A stretch of 64,000 bases of DNA from Variovorax sp. JS1663 (GTDB lineage Bacteria; Pseudomonadota; Gammaproteobacteria; Burkholderiales; Burkholderiaceae_C). Position numbers and translations under genes: made by a program. Location: positions 1 through 64,000 of the forward strand of contig NZ_LYMK01000002.1 of NCBI RefSeq assembly GCF_002157355.1. The letters are read 5' to 3'. The notes beneath the pieces were generated by a model, which did not search any database, was not told where the DNA came from, and saw only the letters and a list, made by a program, of their open reading frames with translations. Numbering within the stretch: position 1 is the first letter of the stretch; each line of letters starts with the position of its first letter. Below, in pieces: positions 18,690 through 34,086 of the stretch.

Positions 18690-19985
18690 ATGAGCACCGA
18701 CGCATTGCGCTACCAGAGTGGCTTTGGCAACGAATACGCCACCGAGGCCGTGCCCGGCACCCTGCCGCAGGGCCGCAACAGCCCGCAGCGCGCGCCCCAT
18801 GACCTGTACCCCGAGCTGATCTCCGGCACCGCCTTCACCGCGCCGCGCCACGAGAACCGCCGCAGCTGGCTGTACCGCCGCCAGCCCTCGGTGGTCTCGG
18901 GCCGCTACCAGCCCTATGCGCAGCCTTACTGGCAGACCGGGCCGGACCGCGAGGTCATCCTCGCGCCCGAGCCGATGCGCTGGCATCCCATCCCGCTGGA
19001 GAACGCCGAGGTCGACTTCGTCGATGGCGTGCGGACGCTGGCGGCCAACGGCGACGCCGAGGCCCAGACGGGCGTGGCCGCGCATGTCTACCTGGCGAAC
19101 CGCTCGATGGAGCGCCGCGCCTTCGTCAATGCCGACGGCGAGATGCTGTTCGTGCCCCAGCAGGGCCGCGTGGTGCTCACCACCGAGATGGGCGTGCTCG
19201 AGCTCAAGCCGGGCGAGATCGCGCTCGTGCCGCGGGGTGTGGTGTTCAAGGTCGGCTTGCCCGACGGTCCCTCGCGCGGCTACCTGTGCGAGAACTACGG
19301 CGCCCAGTTCCGCCTGCCCGAGCTGGGCCCGATCGGCTCCAACGGCCTGGCCAACGCGCGCGACTTCCTCGCGCCCGTGGCGGCCTTCGAGGACGATGCG
19401 GGCTCCTACGAGCTGGTCAAGAAATCCGCCGGCCGCCTGTGGCGCGCGCCGATGAAGCAATCGCCCTTCAACGTGGTCGCCTGGCACGGCAACCTGGCGC
19501 CGGTGAAGTACGACACCGCCAACTTCATGACCATCGGCTCGATCAGCTTCGATCATCCCGATCCGTCGATCTTCACCGTGCTGACCTCGCCCTCGGACAC
19601 GCCCGGCACCGCGAACTGCGACTTCGTGATCTTCCCGCCGCGCTGGCTCGTCATGGAGGACACCTTCCGTCCGCCCTGGTACCACCGCAACCTGATGAGC
19701 GAGTTCATGGGCCTGGTCTACGGCGAGTACGACGCCAAGCCGGGCGGCTTCAAGCCCGGCGGCGCCAGCCTGCACAACGCGATGGTGCCGCACGGGCCGG
19801 ACGAGGAAGCCTTCGAGAAGGCCAGCAACGCCGACCTGAAGCCGCAGAAGCTGGACAACACCCTGGCCTTCATGTTCGAGTGCCGCTACCGTTTCATTCC
19901 CAGCGCCTGGGCCCTGCAAAGCCCCGCGCTGGACACCGATTACGCCGACTGCTGGGCCGGCCTCCAGGATCGATTCAAGCCATGA
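18690..19985 (+). CDS. hmgA: Homogentisate 1,2-dioxygenase
   Basis: HmgA opens the homogentisate ring to maleylacetoacetate using Fe(II) and O2, in tyrosine/phenylalanine and phenylacetate-type catabolism. The 431-aa length is right. Iron-site regions are visible in [15 protein letters not shown] and [14 protein letters not shown]. The ATG at 18690 follows AGGAG, so the eight extra upstream in-frame residues are probably untranslated. The stop overlaps the fahA start by 4 nt. No maleylacetoacetate isomerase is in the window. Confidence 0.96.
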   Translation: MSTDALRYQSGFGNEYATEAVPGTLPQGRNSPQRAPHDLYPELISGTAFTAPRHENRRSWLYRRQPSVVSGRYQPYAQPYWQTGPDREVILAPEPMRWHPIPLENAEVDFVDGVRTLAANGDAEAQTGVAAHVYLANRSMERRAFVNADGEMLFVPQQGRVVLTTEMGVLELKPGEIALVPRGVVFKVGLPDGPSRGYLCENYGAQFRLPELGPIGSNGLANARDFLAPVAAFEDDAGSYELVKKSAGRLWRAPMKQSPFNVVAWHGNLAPVKYDTANFMTIGSISFDHPDPSIFTVLTSPSDTPGTANCDFVIFPPRWLVMEDTFRPPWYHRNLMSEFMGLVYGEYDAKPGGFKPGGASLHNAMVPHGPDEEAFEKASNADLKPQKLDNTLAFMFECRYRFIPSAWALQSPALDTDYADCWAGLQDRFKP

Positions 19986-21268
19986 ACCCCGACGCACTCA
20001 ACCCCACCCACGACCTGAAACTGCGCAGCTGGGTGGCCTCGGCCAACGTGCCAGGCTGCGACTTCCCCATCCAGAACCTGCCTTTCGGCCGCTTCCGCCC
20101 CTTTGGCAGCAGCGAGGCCTTCCGCATCGGCGTCGCGATCGGCGACCAGGTGCTGGACCTGCGCGCCACCGGCCTGGTCGGCGACGAGGACATGAACGCG
20201 CTGATGGGCCACACCCGCGAGGCGCGCCAGCGTCTGCGCGCCGCGATCTCGGCCGGCCTGGCCGAAGGCAGCGACAAGCAGGCCGCCTGGTCGAAAGCGC
20301 TGCTGCCGCAGTCGGCGGTGGAGCTCACCGTGCCCTGTCGCATCGGCGACTACACCGACTTCTACACCGGCATCCACCATGCCCGCACCGTGGGCAGCCT
20401 GTTCCGTCCGGACGCGCCGCTCCTGCCCAACTACCAGTGGGTGCCGATCGGCTACCACGGCCGCGCGTCGTCCATCGCCATCTCGGGCCAGCGCTTCAAG
20501 CGCCCGCAAGGGCAGACCCGGGCGCCCGACGCGAAAGAGCCCAGCTTCGGCCCCTCGAAGCGGCTGGACTACGAGCTGGAGCTCGGCTTCCTGGTCGGCC
20601 AGGGCAATGCGCTGGGCCAGCCGATACCCATCGGCCAGGCCGAGGCTCACCTGTTCGGCGTGACCCTGCTCAACGACTGGTCGGCGCGCGACATCCAGGC
20701 CTGGGAGTACCAGCCGCTGGGCCCTTTCCTGTCGAAGAACTTCGCCACCACGCTTTCGCCCTGGATCGTGACCATGGAGGCGCTGGCCCCCTTCCGCGCC
20801 CCCTTCGAGCGCCCGGCCGGCGACCCGCAGCCGCTGCCCTACCTGGACGCCCCGGCCAACCGAGCGGCCGGCGCCCTCGACATCGTGCTGGAGGTCCTGC
20901 TGCAGACCGCGAAGATGCGCGAGGCCGGCCAAGCGCCGGTGCGCCTCACGCGCGGCAACGTGCGCGAGGCCGCCTACTGGACTGCGGCGCAACTGGTCAC
21001 CCACCACACGGTGAACGGCTGCAACCTGCAGCCCGGCGACCTGCTGGGCTCGGGCACGCTTTCGGGCCCCGGGCCCGACGAGGCCGGCTCGCTGCTGGAG
21101 CTCACGCTGGGCGGCAAGCAGCCCATCGAGCTCCCCAACGGCGAGCGCCGCACTTTCCTCGAGGACGGCGACACGCTCACCCTGCGCGGCTTCTGCGAGC
21201 GCGAAGGCGCGGTGCGCATCGGGCTGGGCGAGGTGAGCGGGACGGTGGAGCCGGCGCTGGGTGCGTAG
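19982..21268 (+). CDS. fahA: Fumarylacetoacetase
   Basis: FahA hydrolyses fumarylacetoacetate to fumarate and acetoacetate, the final step after HmgA. The 428-aa protein has the N-terminal SH3-like domain and the catalytic FAH domain with the metal-binding LDYELELGF and [19 protein letters not shown] segments. The ATG at 19982 overlaps the hmgA TGA, in the typical hmgA-fahA order. It is the last gene of the cluster; a gene-poor gap follows. Confidence 0.96.
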   Translation: MNPDALNPTHDLKLRSWVASANVPGCDFPIQNLPFGRFRPFGSSEAFRIGVAIGDQVLDLRATGLVGDEDMNALMGHTREARQRLRAAISAGLAEGSDKQAAWSKALLPQSAVELTVPCRIGDYTDFYTGIHHARTVGSLFRPDAPLLPNYQWVPIGYHGRASSIAISGQRFKRPQGQTRAPDAKEPSFGPSKRLDYELELGFLVGQGNALGQPIPIGQAEAHLFGVTLLNDWSARDIQAWEYQPLGPFLSKNFATTLSPWIVTMEALAPFRAPFERPAGDPQPLPYLDAPANRAAGALDIVLEVLLQTAKMREAGQAPVRLTRGNVREAAYWTAAQLVTHHTVNGCNLQPGDLLGSGTLSGPGPDEAGSLLELTLGGKQPIELPNGERRTFLEDGDTLTLRGFCEREGAVRIGLGEVSGTVEPALGA

Positions 21269-21602
21269 CTGGCCTACTGAGCACGCCGCCACCGCCCTGC
21301 GTGTTGCTGAGGTTGCAGTTCTTCGGCACGCGTGCCCAGTCGACCTGGGAAACGGCGATGGGCCAGGTGAATGTGACGGGCTGCCGGCGCGCGCGCGGGT
21401 CATCAACTGCCGGTCGGTCCCGAACCCGCCGCTCGACAAGGTGGCATCCGGAGATACGACGTTCCGTGCGAACGCCTGGTCTTGCAGGATGGTGTGACGA
21501 ATGCCTTGCGCGGCGCGAGCCGTGCTGTTTGACGGCGCCTCCTCCTACGCCTCGCCCCGGGCCGCCTGCGCATACTGGGATGCTTGCCTGGAGGACCTCG
21601 CC
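21269..21602. other. Intergenic stretch without a convincing gene
   Basis: 334 bases. Short frames exist on both strands, none with a good start site or a family I recognise. The minus strand reads as protein-like text in two different frames that meet near 21380 (for example TFTWPIAVSQVDWARV), possibly a decayed gene end, but there is too little to name it. The final 13 bases hold GGAGGA (21590-21595), the ribosome binding site of the receiver gene. Confidence 0.35.
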
Positions 21603-21962
21603 GTGAATGTGCTCATCGTCGACGACAACAAGGCTGCGGCCGACCTGTTGCGCGAGCTGCTGGGGCTGGAGGAGCACACCGTGCATTGCAGCTACTGCGC
21701 GCAGGACGCGCTGGACGCCGCGACCGCCACCGCCTTTGATGCCGCGCTGGTCGACCTCGTACTGCCCGACTTCTCCGGCGCCGAGCTGGCCCGGCGCCTT
21801 CGCGCGGCTGCGGGCGGGAGGTCGCTGCTGCTGATCGCCGTCTCGGGCCTGGGGCTGGAGGACGCGGGCGATGCCGCCGCGCCCGGCCTGTTCGACCACC
21901 ACCTGCAGAAACCCATCGACTTCGAGGCGCTGGACCGCATGCTGGCGGCGCCGGTACCCTGA
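21603..21962 (+). CDS. Single-domain response regulator (receiver only)
   Basis: 119 aa, a complete CheY-like receiver with no output domain. It has the acidic pair in VLIVDDN, the phospho-acceptor Asp in ALVDLVLPDFSG, and the conserved lysine in LQKPID. The start is a GTG at 21603 with GGAGGA 7 nt upstream; an ATG at 21501 would add 34 unrelated residues. It converges on the hybrid-kinase operon, with 13 bp between the stops. It may shuttle phosphate to or from those kinases. Confidence 0.85.
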   Translation: MNVLIVDDNKAAADLLRELLGLEEHTVHCSYCAQDALDAATATAFDAALVDLVLPDFSGAELARRLRAAAGGRSLLLIAVSGLGLEDAGDAAAPGLFDHHLQKPIDFEALDRMLAAPVP

Positions 21963-21975
21963 GGCGGCTGCTCTT

Positions 21976-24194
21976 TCAGGCGGTGGCGCTGGCAGTGCCG
22001 TTGTTGCTGCTGTTGCGACCGGTGCGCTGCGCCGACCATTGACGGATGCAGGCCAGCAGGGCCTGCGCGTCGGCAGGCTTGACGAAGTGGTGGTCGAAGC
22101 CCGCGCCGAAAGCGGTCTGGCGATCTTCCCGCTGCCCGTAGCCGGTCAGGGCGATCAGCAGCAGCCCCTGGCCCTCGGGCACCGCGCGCATGCGTCGCGC
22201 CACCTCGTAGCCGTCGAGCAGCGGCAGCCCGATGTCCAGCACCACCACCTCGGGCCGATGGAGGGCCAGCGCCGCGAGCGCCTGCTCGCCGTCCGCCGCG
22301 GTGCGCACCGCATGCCCCTCCAGCTCCAGCACCGCGGCGACACCGGCCGCCGCATCGTGGTTGTCGTCGACCACCAGCACCCGCAGCGCATCCGGCCGCG
22401 GCGCGGCCGCAACCGTTGCAGGCCCCGGCGCCGGCTCGGCCGGCCCAGCCGGCCCGGCCGTGGCGGGCAGGTGCAGCCGGAACTCGGAGCCGCGGTGGTG
22501 GCCTTCGCTGAAGGCCACGATCCGCCCGCCGTGCATCTCGGTCAGGCGCCGCGCCAGCGTCAGCCCCACGCCCAGGCCGCCCTGGATGCGGTCCAGGCCG
22601 CGCTCGCCCTGCTCGAACAGGTCGAAGATGCGCGGCAGCAGCGCGGCCTCGATGCCGATGCCCTGGTCGCGCACCGACACCACGATCGCACCATCCTCCA
22701 GCCCGCAGGCGAGGGTGATGTCGGTGTCCTCGGGGCTGTACTTGGCGGCGTTGTGCAGCAGGTTGGCGACCACCTGCGTGAGGCGCGCGGCATCGCCCGC
22801 GAGCCAGGCCGGCTGCTGCGGCAGGCTTGTGGCCAGGCGCTGGCGGCGCCCGTCGATGAAGGGCTGCACCGTCTCCACGCTCTGCGCGATCACCGTGCGC
22901 AGGTCCACCACCTGCCGCTTCAGGACGATCTTGCCCTGGCTGATGCGGGCCACGTCGAGCAGCTCCTCGATCAGCCGGGTCAGTTGCCGCAGCTGGCGCT
23001 CCGCGATGTCCAGCGCCCAGGTCACCTTGGGATGCGGCGCGGCGACACGGCGGATCACCTCCACGGCGGTGTGGATGGGCGCCAGCGGATTGCGCAGCTC
23101 GTGCGACATCATGGCCAGGAACTCGTCCTTGCGCCGGCTGGCGCGCTGCAGCTCCTCCTGCGCTGCCTGCAGGCCGCAGTAGAGGCGGGCGTTCTCCAGG
23201 GCGGCTGCGGCGCGCGCGGCCAGCTCGTCGACGAGGCCGGGGAGGCCGGGGTCCGACCCCTCGGCCGTCTCCGCGATCAGGACCGCCCCCAGCGCGCGCT
23301 CGCCGCGCAGCAGCGGCACCGCCTCGCCGGCGCGCAGCGGCACCGGCGCCGCCGATCCGGCGAAGGCAGCTGCGAGCGCTGCAAGCGCCTGCGGCTCGAC
23401 GCGCGTGCGCCGGCGTCCTTCCACTGCCTCCTTGAGGGCCGCGCGCACGCCTTCGGGCAGCGCCGCCTCCGAGGCGGCCACGAGCCGGGGCGGCGCCTCG
23501 CCCGGCGCCTGGACCGCGGCCCGCAGCCGGCTGGCGCCGAGCTCGGGATCGCTCGCCATCACCACCGCCAGTGGCGCGAGCCGCGGCACCAGCAGGGCCG
23601 CGAGCTGCTCCATCGCGATCTCGATGTCCAGCGAGCTGCCGAGCGCGCGGCTGGCGTCGGCCAGGAAGGCCGAGCGCCGGTCGTTCTCCTCGGCCACGCG
23701 CCGCGCCGCCTGTGCGGCCATCATCGCGGCGCGCGCATCGGCCTGGCGGCGCACCTGGCGCTGCATCAGGTAGAGCGAGACGAACACCGACACCTTGCTG
23801 CGCAGGATCTCCGGCACCACCGGCGACAGGATGTAGTCCACCGCGCCCAGCGAATAGCCGCGCGCCTGCTGCATCTCGTCGGCGTAGGAGGTGATGAAGA
23901 TGATCGGCGTGTGCGCGCAGCGCCGGTGCTGGCGGATCAGCGTCGCGGTCTCGAAGCCGTCGATGCCGGGCATGTTGACGTCCAGCAGGATCACCGCGAA
24001 CTCGTGCTGCAGGATCTCGCGCAGCGCGTCGGCGCCGGAGCGCACCAGCACCAGCTCCTGCCCCAGTTCCTCCAGCACGGTCTTGAACACCAGCAGCTTC
24101 TCGGGCAGGTCGTCCACCACCAGGATGCTGGCCTTCTCCCCGGCGGGCGGCTCCGGCATGCCGGGCAGGTCCGACGGGTCCTCGCCGTCTCTGT

Positions 24195-24210
<16 letters not shown>
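21976..24210 (-). CDS. Hybrid histidine kinase, REC-GAF-HisKA-HATPase-REC
   Basis: A 744-aa cytoplasmic signalling protein. An N-terminal receiver (about 20-145; LLDVNMPGIDG) is followed by a GAF-like region (about 175-325), the HisKA domain with phospho-acceptor His370 in MMSHELRNPL, the ATPase domain (NLLHNAAKYSP, DQGIGIE, GGLGVGL) and a C-terminal receiver (VVVLDIGLPLLDG). There are no membrane segments. The ATG at 24210 lies inside the upstream kinase gene (16-nt overlap), so the two are probably translationally coupled. The receiver at each end suggests it takes phosphate from one partner and passes it on. Confidence 0.88.
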
Positions 24211-29141
<4,931 letters not shown>

Positions 29142-29296
29142 CTCTTCGCCTCCGGTCGTTGTCGGAATGGTCGCTGCGGTGCGCCGAGCCAGGGCTCGCC
29201 GGGGCAGTGTATCGACCGCGGTCCCGACTCCGCGTAAGACGAAACGTACAACGGCCGACCTCCCATGGGGGCCGGGCGTCGTGAGAGGGAGGGGGA

Positions 29297-30231
29297 TCAG
29301 GCTGGATCGACGGGGGGCGGCGTGCCGGTTCGGCGCTCGATCGCCGCGGCGGTCGCGAGGCAGAGGTCCTCGCGGAAGCAGTCGGCCATGAGCTGCACGC
29401 CCATCGGCCGCGGGCCCGGCAGCGGCACCGACACGCCCGGTGTGCCCAGCATGGCGGTGGCCAGCAGCGGGCTCTGGGCTTCCAGCACGGCGCGCACGGT
29501 GTCGGGATCACGCTGATCCTCGTCGACCGCGAAGGGCGTGCGCCAGGAGACCGGCATCAGTACCAGCGGGAAGTCCTGGAACAGCAGCGACCAGGCGCGC
29601 CGGATCTTCGTGCGCGAGGCCAGGGCTTCGAGGTACCCGCGCAGGTCCAGTTCCTTCGCATAGGCCAGCATGGCCTGGTAGGCGCGCTGGATCGGCAGGT
29701 CGCCGTCGCGCAGGATGGCCTCGCCCACCAGCAGGCGCGTGTCGTTGAGCGTGAGGCTGAACCACAGGTCGTGTGCCTCGCGGAACAGCGGCAGCTCGAT
29801 CTCTTCCACACGGTAGCCCGCGTCCTCCAGCCAGCGCGCCGTCTGGTCCAGCGCGGCCGTGACGGCCGCATCGGCGTGGAAGCCCGGCATCCGCCGGCAC
29901 AGGCCAACGCGCACCGGCGCGGCGGGCGCAGGGCCGGCCAGCGGCGCCGGCACCCAGGCCGGGTCGCGTGCATCGCGCGCGGCCATGGCCTCGAAGGCCA
30001 GCCGCAGATCGGCCACGCTGCGCGCCAGCGGACCCTGCACCGAGGTGATCTGGACGCATCGGCTTCGGCCAGTGCTTCGTCGGGCCGCAGGTCAACCACC
30101 GCGTTGAGCCGCGGGTTCACCGCATCGAGGCGGCCCAGGCAGCTTTGCATCGCCTCGCGGGCCGACACCTCGCGTTGGCGGATCAGCGCGGCGAGTTCGG
30201 CGGCGCCGAAGCGCCAGAGTTCGTTCGCCAT
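29297..30231 (-). pseudogene. Amidase-signature family pseudogene (internal deletion)
   Basis: The N-terminus of an amidase (about 60 residues, from ATG 30231, with LAALIRQREVSAREAMQ and NPRLNAVVDL) runs to about 30050, then the frame shifts straight into the C-terminal half (VQGPLARSVADLRLAFEAMA to the stop at 29297). The central part that carries the catalytic Lys and the Ser-cisSer-Ser residues in this family is missing, roughly 150 residues judging by the usual 450-490-aa length. The product cannot be active. The ATG is 1 nt after the stop of the upstream Bug remnant, so the pair was once an operon. Confidence 0.8.
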
Positions 30232-30232
30232 C

Positions 30233-30570
30233 TCAGTCTCCCTTCACGCCGGCGCGCTTCACGGCCTCGGCCCAGCGCGCTGTCTCGCGCTTCATCAGCG
30301 CTGTCATCTCCTCGGGCCTGGACGGCATCGCCTCGATCGACAGCGCCGCGTTGGCCCGCACCACGGCCGGGTCGGCCAGCGCCTTGCGCAGCGCGGCGCT
30401 GAGCCGTTCGATCGCGTTCTTCGGCGTGCCCACCGGCGCGACCAGCCCACCCCACGCCACCACGTCGAAGCCCGGCACGCCGCTCTCGGCCAGCGTCGGC
30501 ACCTGCGGCAGCACGGAGGCGCGCTTCGCGCTGGTCACCGCCAGCGCCTTGATCTGGCCCGACTGGACGC
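30233..30570 (-). pseudogene. Bug-family substrate-binding protein remnant (5' truncated)
   Basis: Only the C-terminal third of a Bug protein remains: QSGQIKALAVTSAKR, then LPQVPTLAESGVPGFD and the usual C-terminal helices. The homologous sequence stops abruptly at about 30570 where the DNA switches to a LysR gene on the other strand. Signal peptide and ligand-binding loops are gone. Full-length relatives here are 318-319 aa. Confidence 0.8.
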
Positions 30571-31309
30571 CAGCTCACGCGGCGTGGAACTGACCGAGTG
30601 CGGCCGGCAGCTCGCAGTGCGCGCGCGCCTGGCGCAGGAGCAGCTGGCGCTCGCGCGCCAGGACATCCGTCAGCTCCAGGGCGGCAAGCAGGCGCGCGTG
30701 GCAGCGGCGGTGACGCCGGTGGTGTTCATGGGCGCGCTGCCGAAGGTGGTGCGCGAGTTCCGGCGCACGCTGCCCTACGCGCAACTCAAGCTGTACGAGG
30801 GCCTGATGCCGATGGTGCTGCCGCTGCTGCGCGAGGGTTTTGTCGACTTCGCAGTGGCCGGCGCGATGGAAGGTGCGCTGGACGGCGACCTGGAGCTCGA
30901 CCCGATCGCGCCGATCGAGATGATCGTCGCCTGCCGTCCGGACCACCCGCTGGCGCGAGCCACCCGCTGGGAGGACCTGGTCGACGCCGACTGGCTGGTG
31001 CACCGCGCGCCGGGCAGCCACCACACCGTGCTCTTCGACCAACTGCAGCGAAGCGGCCTGCCGGTGCCGCAGCGCACCATCGAGACCAACACCTTCGGCG
31101 TCAGCTGGGGCCTGGTGACGCGCAGCGACCTGCTGCTGATCCTGCCCGAGCGCTTCCTGTCGATCGAGCCCTATGCGCGCCAGATCGTGCGCGTGCCGCT
31201 GGCCATGAGCCTGCCGGCGCTCACGCTCGGCATCCTGAAGCTGCGGGCCTCGCCGCTGTCGCTGGCGGCCACGCGGCTGGCGACGCTGTTCCGGCGCTAC
31301 GCGCGCTGA
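30571..31309 (+). pseudogene. LysR-family regulator remnant lacking the DNA-binding domain
   Basis: The sequence enters a LysR protein at SSRGVELTECGRQL, which is the end of the winged helix-turn-helix, and then continues intact through the linker helix and the co-inducer domain (VAAAVTPVVFMGALP to the C-terminus). About the first 60 residues, holding the DNA-binding helix, are deleted together with the promoter. It originally diverged from the Bug-amidase pair and probably controlled it. Some internal start could still make an effector domain, but none has a good ribosome binding site. Confidence 0.78.
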
Positions 31310-31325
31310 AGGCCTGTGCAGGAGT

Positions 31326-31772
31326 TCAGGCCGTGCCCGCCGCGCGCGAGGCCTCGAGGTGCTGCTTGGCCCGCGCGGCCACCGACTTCGCCTCGTCGGT
31401 GGCAGGTACGTAGGGCACGACCGGCAGCGGCCGGCCGTGCGAGTCGACCGAGACGAAGACGATCAGGCACTCGGCCGTCTTCTGCATCTCGCCGCCCTTC
31501 ATGTCGCCGCTGCGCACCTCGACGGCGATGTTGATGCTGCTGGTGCCGGTGTAGGCCAGCTTGGCCTCCACCTCGACCAGGTCGCCGATCATGATCGGGT
31601 GGTGGAAGCGGATGCTGCCGATGAATACCGTCACGCAGTAGCGCTTGGACCAGCTGGTGGCGCAGGCGTAGCCGGCCTCGTCGATCCACTTCATGACGGT
31701 GCCGCCGTGCACCTTGCCGCCGAAGTTGACGGTGCTGGGTTCGGCGAGGAAGCGCAGGGTGATGGAGCTCAT
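31326..31772 (-). CDS. Acyl-CoA thioesterase (YciA-like hotdog)
   Basis: A 148-aa single hotdog domain. Landmarks are NFGGKVHGGTVMKWIDEAGY, with the catalytic acid in the long helix, and the GDLVEVEAKLAYTGTSSI strand. It hydrolyses acyl-CoA esters to free acids; the acyl preference cannot be read from sequence. It converges on the LysR remnant with 16 nt between stops and is followed upstream by a GC-rich repeat. Confidence 0.88.
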   Translation of the reverse strand: MSSITLRFLAEPSTVNFGGKVHGGTVMKWIDEAGYACATSWSKRYCVTVFIGSIRFHHPIMIGDLVEVEAKLAYTGTSSINIAVEVRSGDMKGGEMQKTAECLIVFVSVDSHGRPLPVVPYVPATDEAKSVAARAKQHLEASRAAGTA

Positions 31773-31799
31773 GGGTCGGCCTGGATGAGGGGTTGAATC

Positions 31800-31913
31800 G
31801 TGGGGGAGCGCCCGCGGATTATGCGGCGCGCCCGGCCGCCGCCGGGCCGCCCCACGGCGGCCGAGCCTCCCCCTCGGGGGCGGCGAAGCATACGCAGTAG
31901 CAAGCCGGGGGCA
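31800..31913. repeat. Dispersed GC-rich intergenic repeat, copy D
   Basis: Contains the hairpin CCCCC-TC-GGGGG (31869-31880) followed by GGCGAAGC, ACGCAGTAGC and AAGCCGGGGGC. In reverse these blocks follow the same order as in the 1-83 repeat. It lies between the thioesterase start and the LysR stop. No gene is seen. Confidence 0.5.
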
Positions 31914-32810
31914 CTATTTCCCGCCGAAAAGCTGCGCCACGGTGCGCCTGAGCCAGGCATTGCCCGGGTCGGCATGGAAGCGCTCGTGCCAGTGCTGCTT
32001 GACCGCGTAGGGCGGCAGCGCGAAGGGCGGATCCAGCAGCTTCACCGGCTCCTGCGTGACCAGCACCTCGCCCAGGATGCGCGGAACGATCACGATCAGC
32101 TCGGTATGCGCCACGATGCGCGCCACGCTCAGGAAGCTGGACAGCGCCACCACCACCTCGCGCTTCAGGCCCAGGCGGGCGATGGTCTTGTCGACGATGG
32201 CATGGCCGGTGCCGGAGGAGGAGATCACCGCATGCGCCTCGGCCTCGAAGCGCTTGCGCGTGAGCCGCTCACCGATGCGCGGATGCGCCCGCGCCGCCAC
32301 GCAGACGAAGTTCTGCATGAACAGCGTCTGCTGGTAGAAGCCCGCGTCCAGCTGCGGCATGAAGCCCACCGCCAGGTCCACCTCGCCGTCGGCCAGGCGG
32401 CGGCCGCTGTCGGTGGAGATGATCTCGGTCTCCAGGTGCACGCCCGGCGCGGTGCGCCGCAGGTGGTCGAGCAGGCCGGGCAGCAGCACGACCTCGCTGA
32501 TGTCGGTCATGCAGATGCGGAAGTTGCGCTGCGCCCGCGCCGGGTCGAAGCTGCTGCGGCTGCCGCGGGCCTGTTCGATCTGCGACAAGGCCTCCCGCAC
32601 GTGGGGCAGCATGCGCTGTGCATAGGGCGTGGGCTGCATGCCCTGGGCGGTGCGGGCGAACAGGCGGTCGTCGAAGTGCGCGCGCAGCTTGTTCAGCATG
32701 GTGCTGGCCGCGGCCTGCGCCAGGCCCAGCCGCTCGGCGGCCTTGGAGACGCTGCCGGTCTTGTAGATCTCGTCGAAGACGGCGAGCCATTCGAGGTCGA
32801 GCTTGGCCAT
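31914..32810 (-). CDS. LysR-family transcriptional regulator of the gentisate cluster
   Basis: A complete 298-aa LysR protein: winged helix-turn-helix at residues 1-65 (DLEWLAVFDEIYKTGSVSKA), linker, and substrate-binding-like effector domain. The ATG at 32810 has AAGGA at a good distance; an in-frame ATG at 32834 is an alternative. It diverges from gentisate dioxygenase, so it is the likely activator for that operon with gentisate, a hydroxybenzoate or a downstream product as co-inducer. The assignment rests on position. Confidence 0.87.
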   Translation of the reverse strand: MAKLDLEWLAVFDEIYKTGSVSKAAERLGLAQAAASTMLNKLRAHFDDRLFARTAQGMQPTPYAQRMLPHVREALSQIEQARGSRSSFDPARAQRNFRICMTDISEVVLLPGLLDHLRRTAPGVHLETEIISTDSGRRLADGEVDLAVGFMPQLDAGFYQQTLFMQNFVCVAARAHPRIGERLTRKRFEAEAHAVISSSGTGHAIVDKTIARLGLKREVVVALSSFLSVARIVAHTELIVIVPRILGEVLVTQEPVKLLDPPFALPPYAVKQHWHERFHADPGNAWLRRTVAQLFGGK

Positions 32811-32871
32811 GGGGTGTTCCTTCTCGGTACTCATTATCGAAAAACGGAATGGCAGGTATTGGCTGCAGGTC

Positions 32872-32900
32872 TTGAGGAAATAGTGGTCGCGGCGAACAAT
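32872..32900 (+). promoter_or_regulatory. Candidate promoter of the gentisate operon
   Basis: TTGAGG (32872-32877) and AACAAT (32895-32900) are spaced by 17 bp in the divergent LysR/dioxygenase gap. The predicted start near 32907 leaves a leader of about 30 nt with GGAG before the ATG at 32938. Confidence 0.4.
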
Positions 32901-32937
32901 GCATCCCAAGGCGGCCACCGCCTCGGAGACACCCACC

Positions 32938-34011
32938 ATGAACACCGCCACCCAGGCCGTCCCGGCCGGCAACGCTGCCGAACGCCGCGGCTACTACGAA
33001 CGCATCCGCCCGCTGAACCTCACGCCGCTGTGGGAGTCGTTGCATGCCCTGGTGCCGCGCGAGCCGCAGACGCCCTGCGTGCCGGCCCTCTGGCGTTACG
33101 ACGAGATCCGCCCGCTGCTGATGGAGTCGGCCGCGCTGATCACGGCCGAGGAGGCGGTGCGCCGCGTGCTGGTGCTGGAGAACCCGGCCATCCCGGGCCG
33201 CTCCTCGATCACCCAGTCGCTCTATGCCGGCCTGCAGCTGATCATGCCGGGCGAGATCGCGCCCTCGCACCGCCACGTGCAGTCGGCGCTGCGCTTCATC
33301 GTCGACGGCAAGGGTGCCTACACCACCGTGGGGGGCGAACGCACCACCATGTACCCGGGCGATTTCATCATCACGCCCTCCTGGGCCTGGCACGACCATG
33401 GCAACGAGGGCATCGAGGGCGTGGCCGAGCCGGTGGTATGGCTCGACGGCCTGGACATCCCGATGCTGCGCTTCTTCGACGCCGGCTTCGCGGAGAACGA
33501 CGATGCCAAGGTGCAGCACGTGGCGAAGGCCGAGGGCAACAGCCTGGCCCGCTTCGGCCACAACATGGTGCCGGTGCGGCATGACCACGTCGCGCCGACC
33601 TCGCCGATCTTCAACTATCCCTATGCCCGCAGCCGCGAGGCGCTGGCCCAGCTGCAGAAGCAGGAGGCGCCCGACGCCTGGCTCGGCCACAAGCTGCGCT
33701 ACGTCAACCCGCTGACGGGCGGCGCGCCGATGCCGACCATCGGCACGAACCTGCAGCTCTTGCCCAAGGGCTTTGCCGGCAAGACGCACCGCGCGACCGA
33801 CGGCACGGTCTACAGCGTGGTCGAGGGGCGCGGCACGGCGGAGATCGGCGGCCAGCGCTTCGACTTCGGCCCGCGCGACACCTTTGTCGTGCCCTCGTGG
33901 GCGCCGCTGCGCTTCTCGGCCTCGGAGGAAGCGGTGCTGTTCAGCTTCTCCGACCGTCCGGTGCAGCAGGCCATGGGCGTGCTGCGCGAGGCCTTCCTGC
34001 AGGACGCCTGA
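32938..34011 (+). CDS. gtdA: Gentisate 1,2-dioxygenase
   Basis: A 357-aa bicupin that cleaves gentisate to maleylpyruvate with Fe(II). The first cupin has the metal ligands in [13 protein letters not shown] and [11 protein letters not shown]; the second cupin (residues about 255-345, [16 protein letters not shown] and [11 protein letters not shown]) retains the fold. The ATG at 32938 is preceded by GGAG and was preferred over one 39 nt upstream. It is the first gene of the gentisate operon. Confidence 0.94.
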   Translation: MNTATQAVPAGNAAERRGYYERIRPLNLTPLWESLHALVPREPQTPCVPALWRYDEIRPLLMESAALITAEEAVRRVLVLENPAIPGRSSITQSLYAGLQLIMPGEIAPSHRHVQSALRFIVDGKGAYTTVGGERTTMYPGDFIITPSWAWHDHGNEGIEGVAEPVVWLDGLDIPMLRFFDAGFAENDDAKVQHVAKAEGNSLARFGHNMVPVRHDHVAPTSPIFNYPYARSREALAQLQKQEAPDAWLGHKLRYVNPLTGGAPMPTIGTNLQLLPKGFAGKTHRATDGTVYSVVEGRGTAEIGGQRFDFGPRDTFVVPSWAPLRFSASEEAVLFSFSDRPVQQAMGVLREAFLQDA

Positions 34012-34086
34012 GCCCGGCGGCGCCGCCGCGCCGCATGTCCCTTCTTTTCTTGAACCATGTGCCGCGCCCGCGGCAGGAGTTTCCTC

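Noticed and set aside
21280..21500. Protein-like text on the minus strand (TFTWPIAVSQVDWARV and a second frame upstream)
   Set aside because: Two frames would have to be joined and no family could be named; kept only as a note in the intergenic entry.
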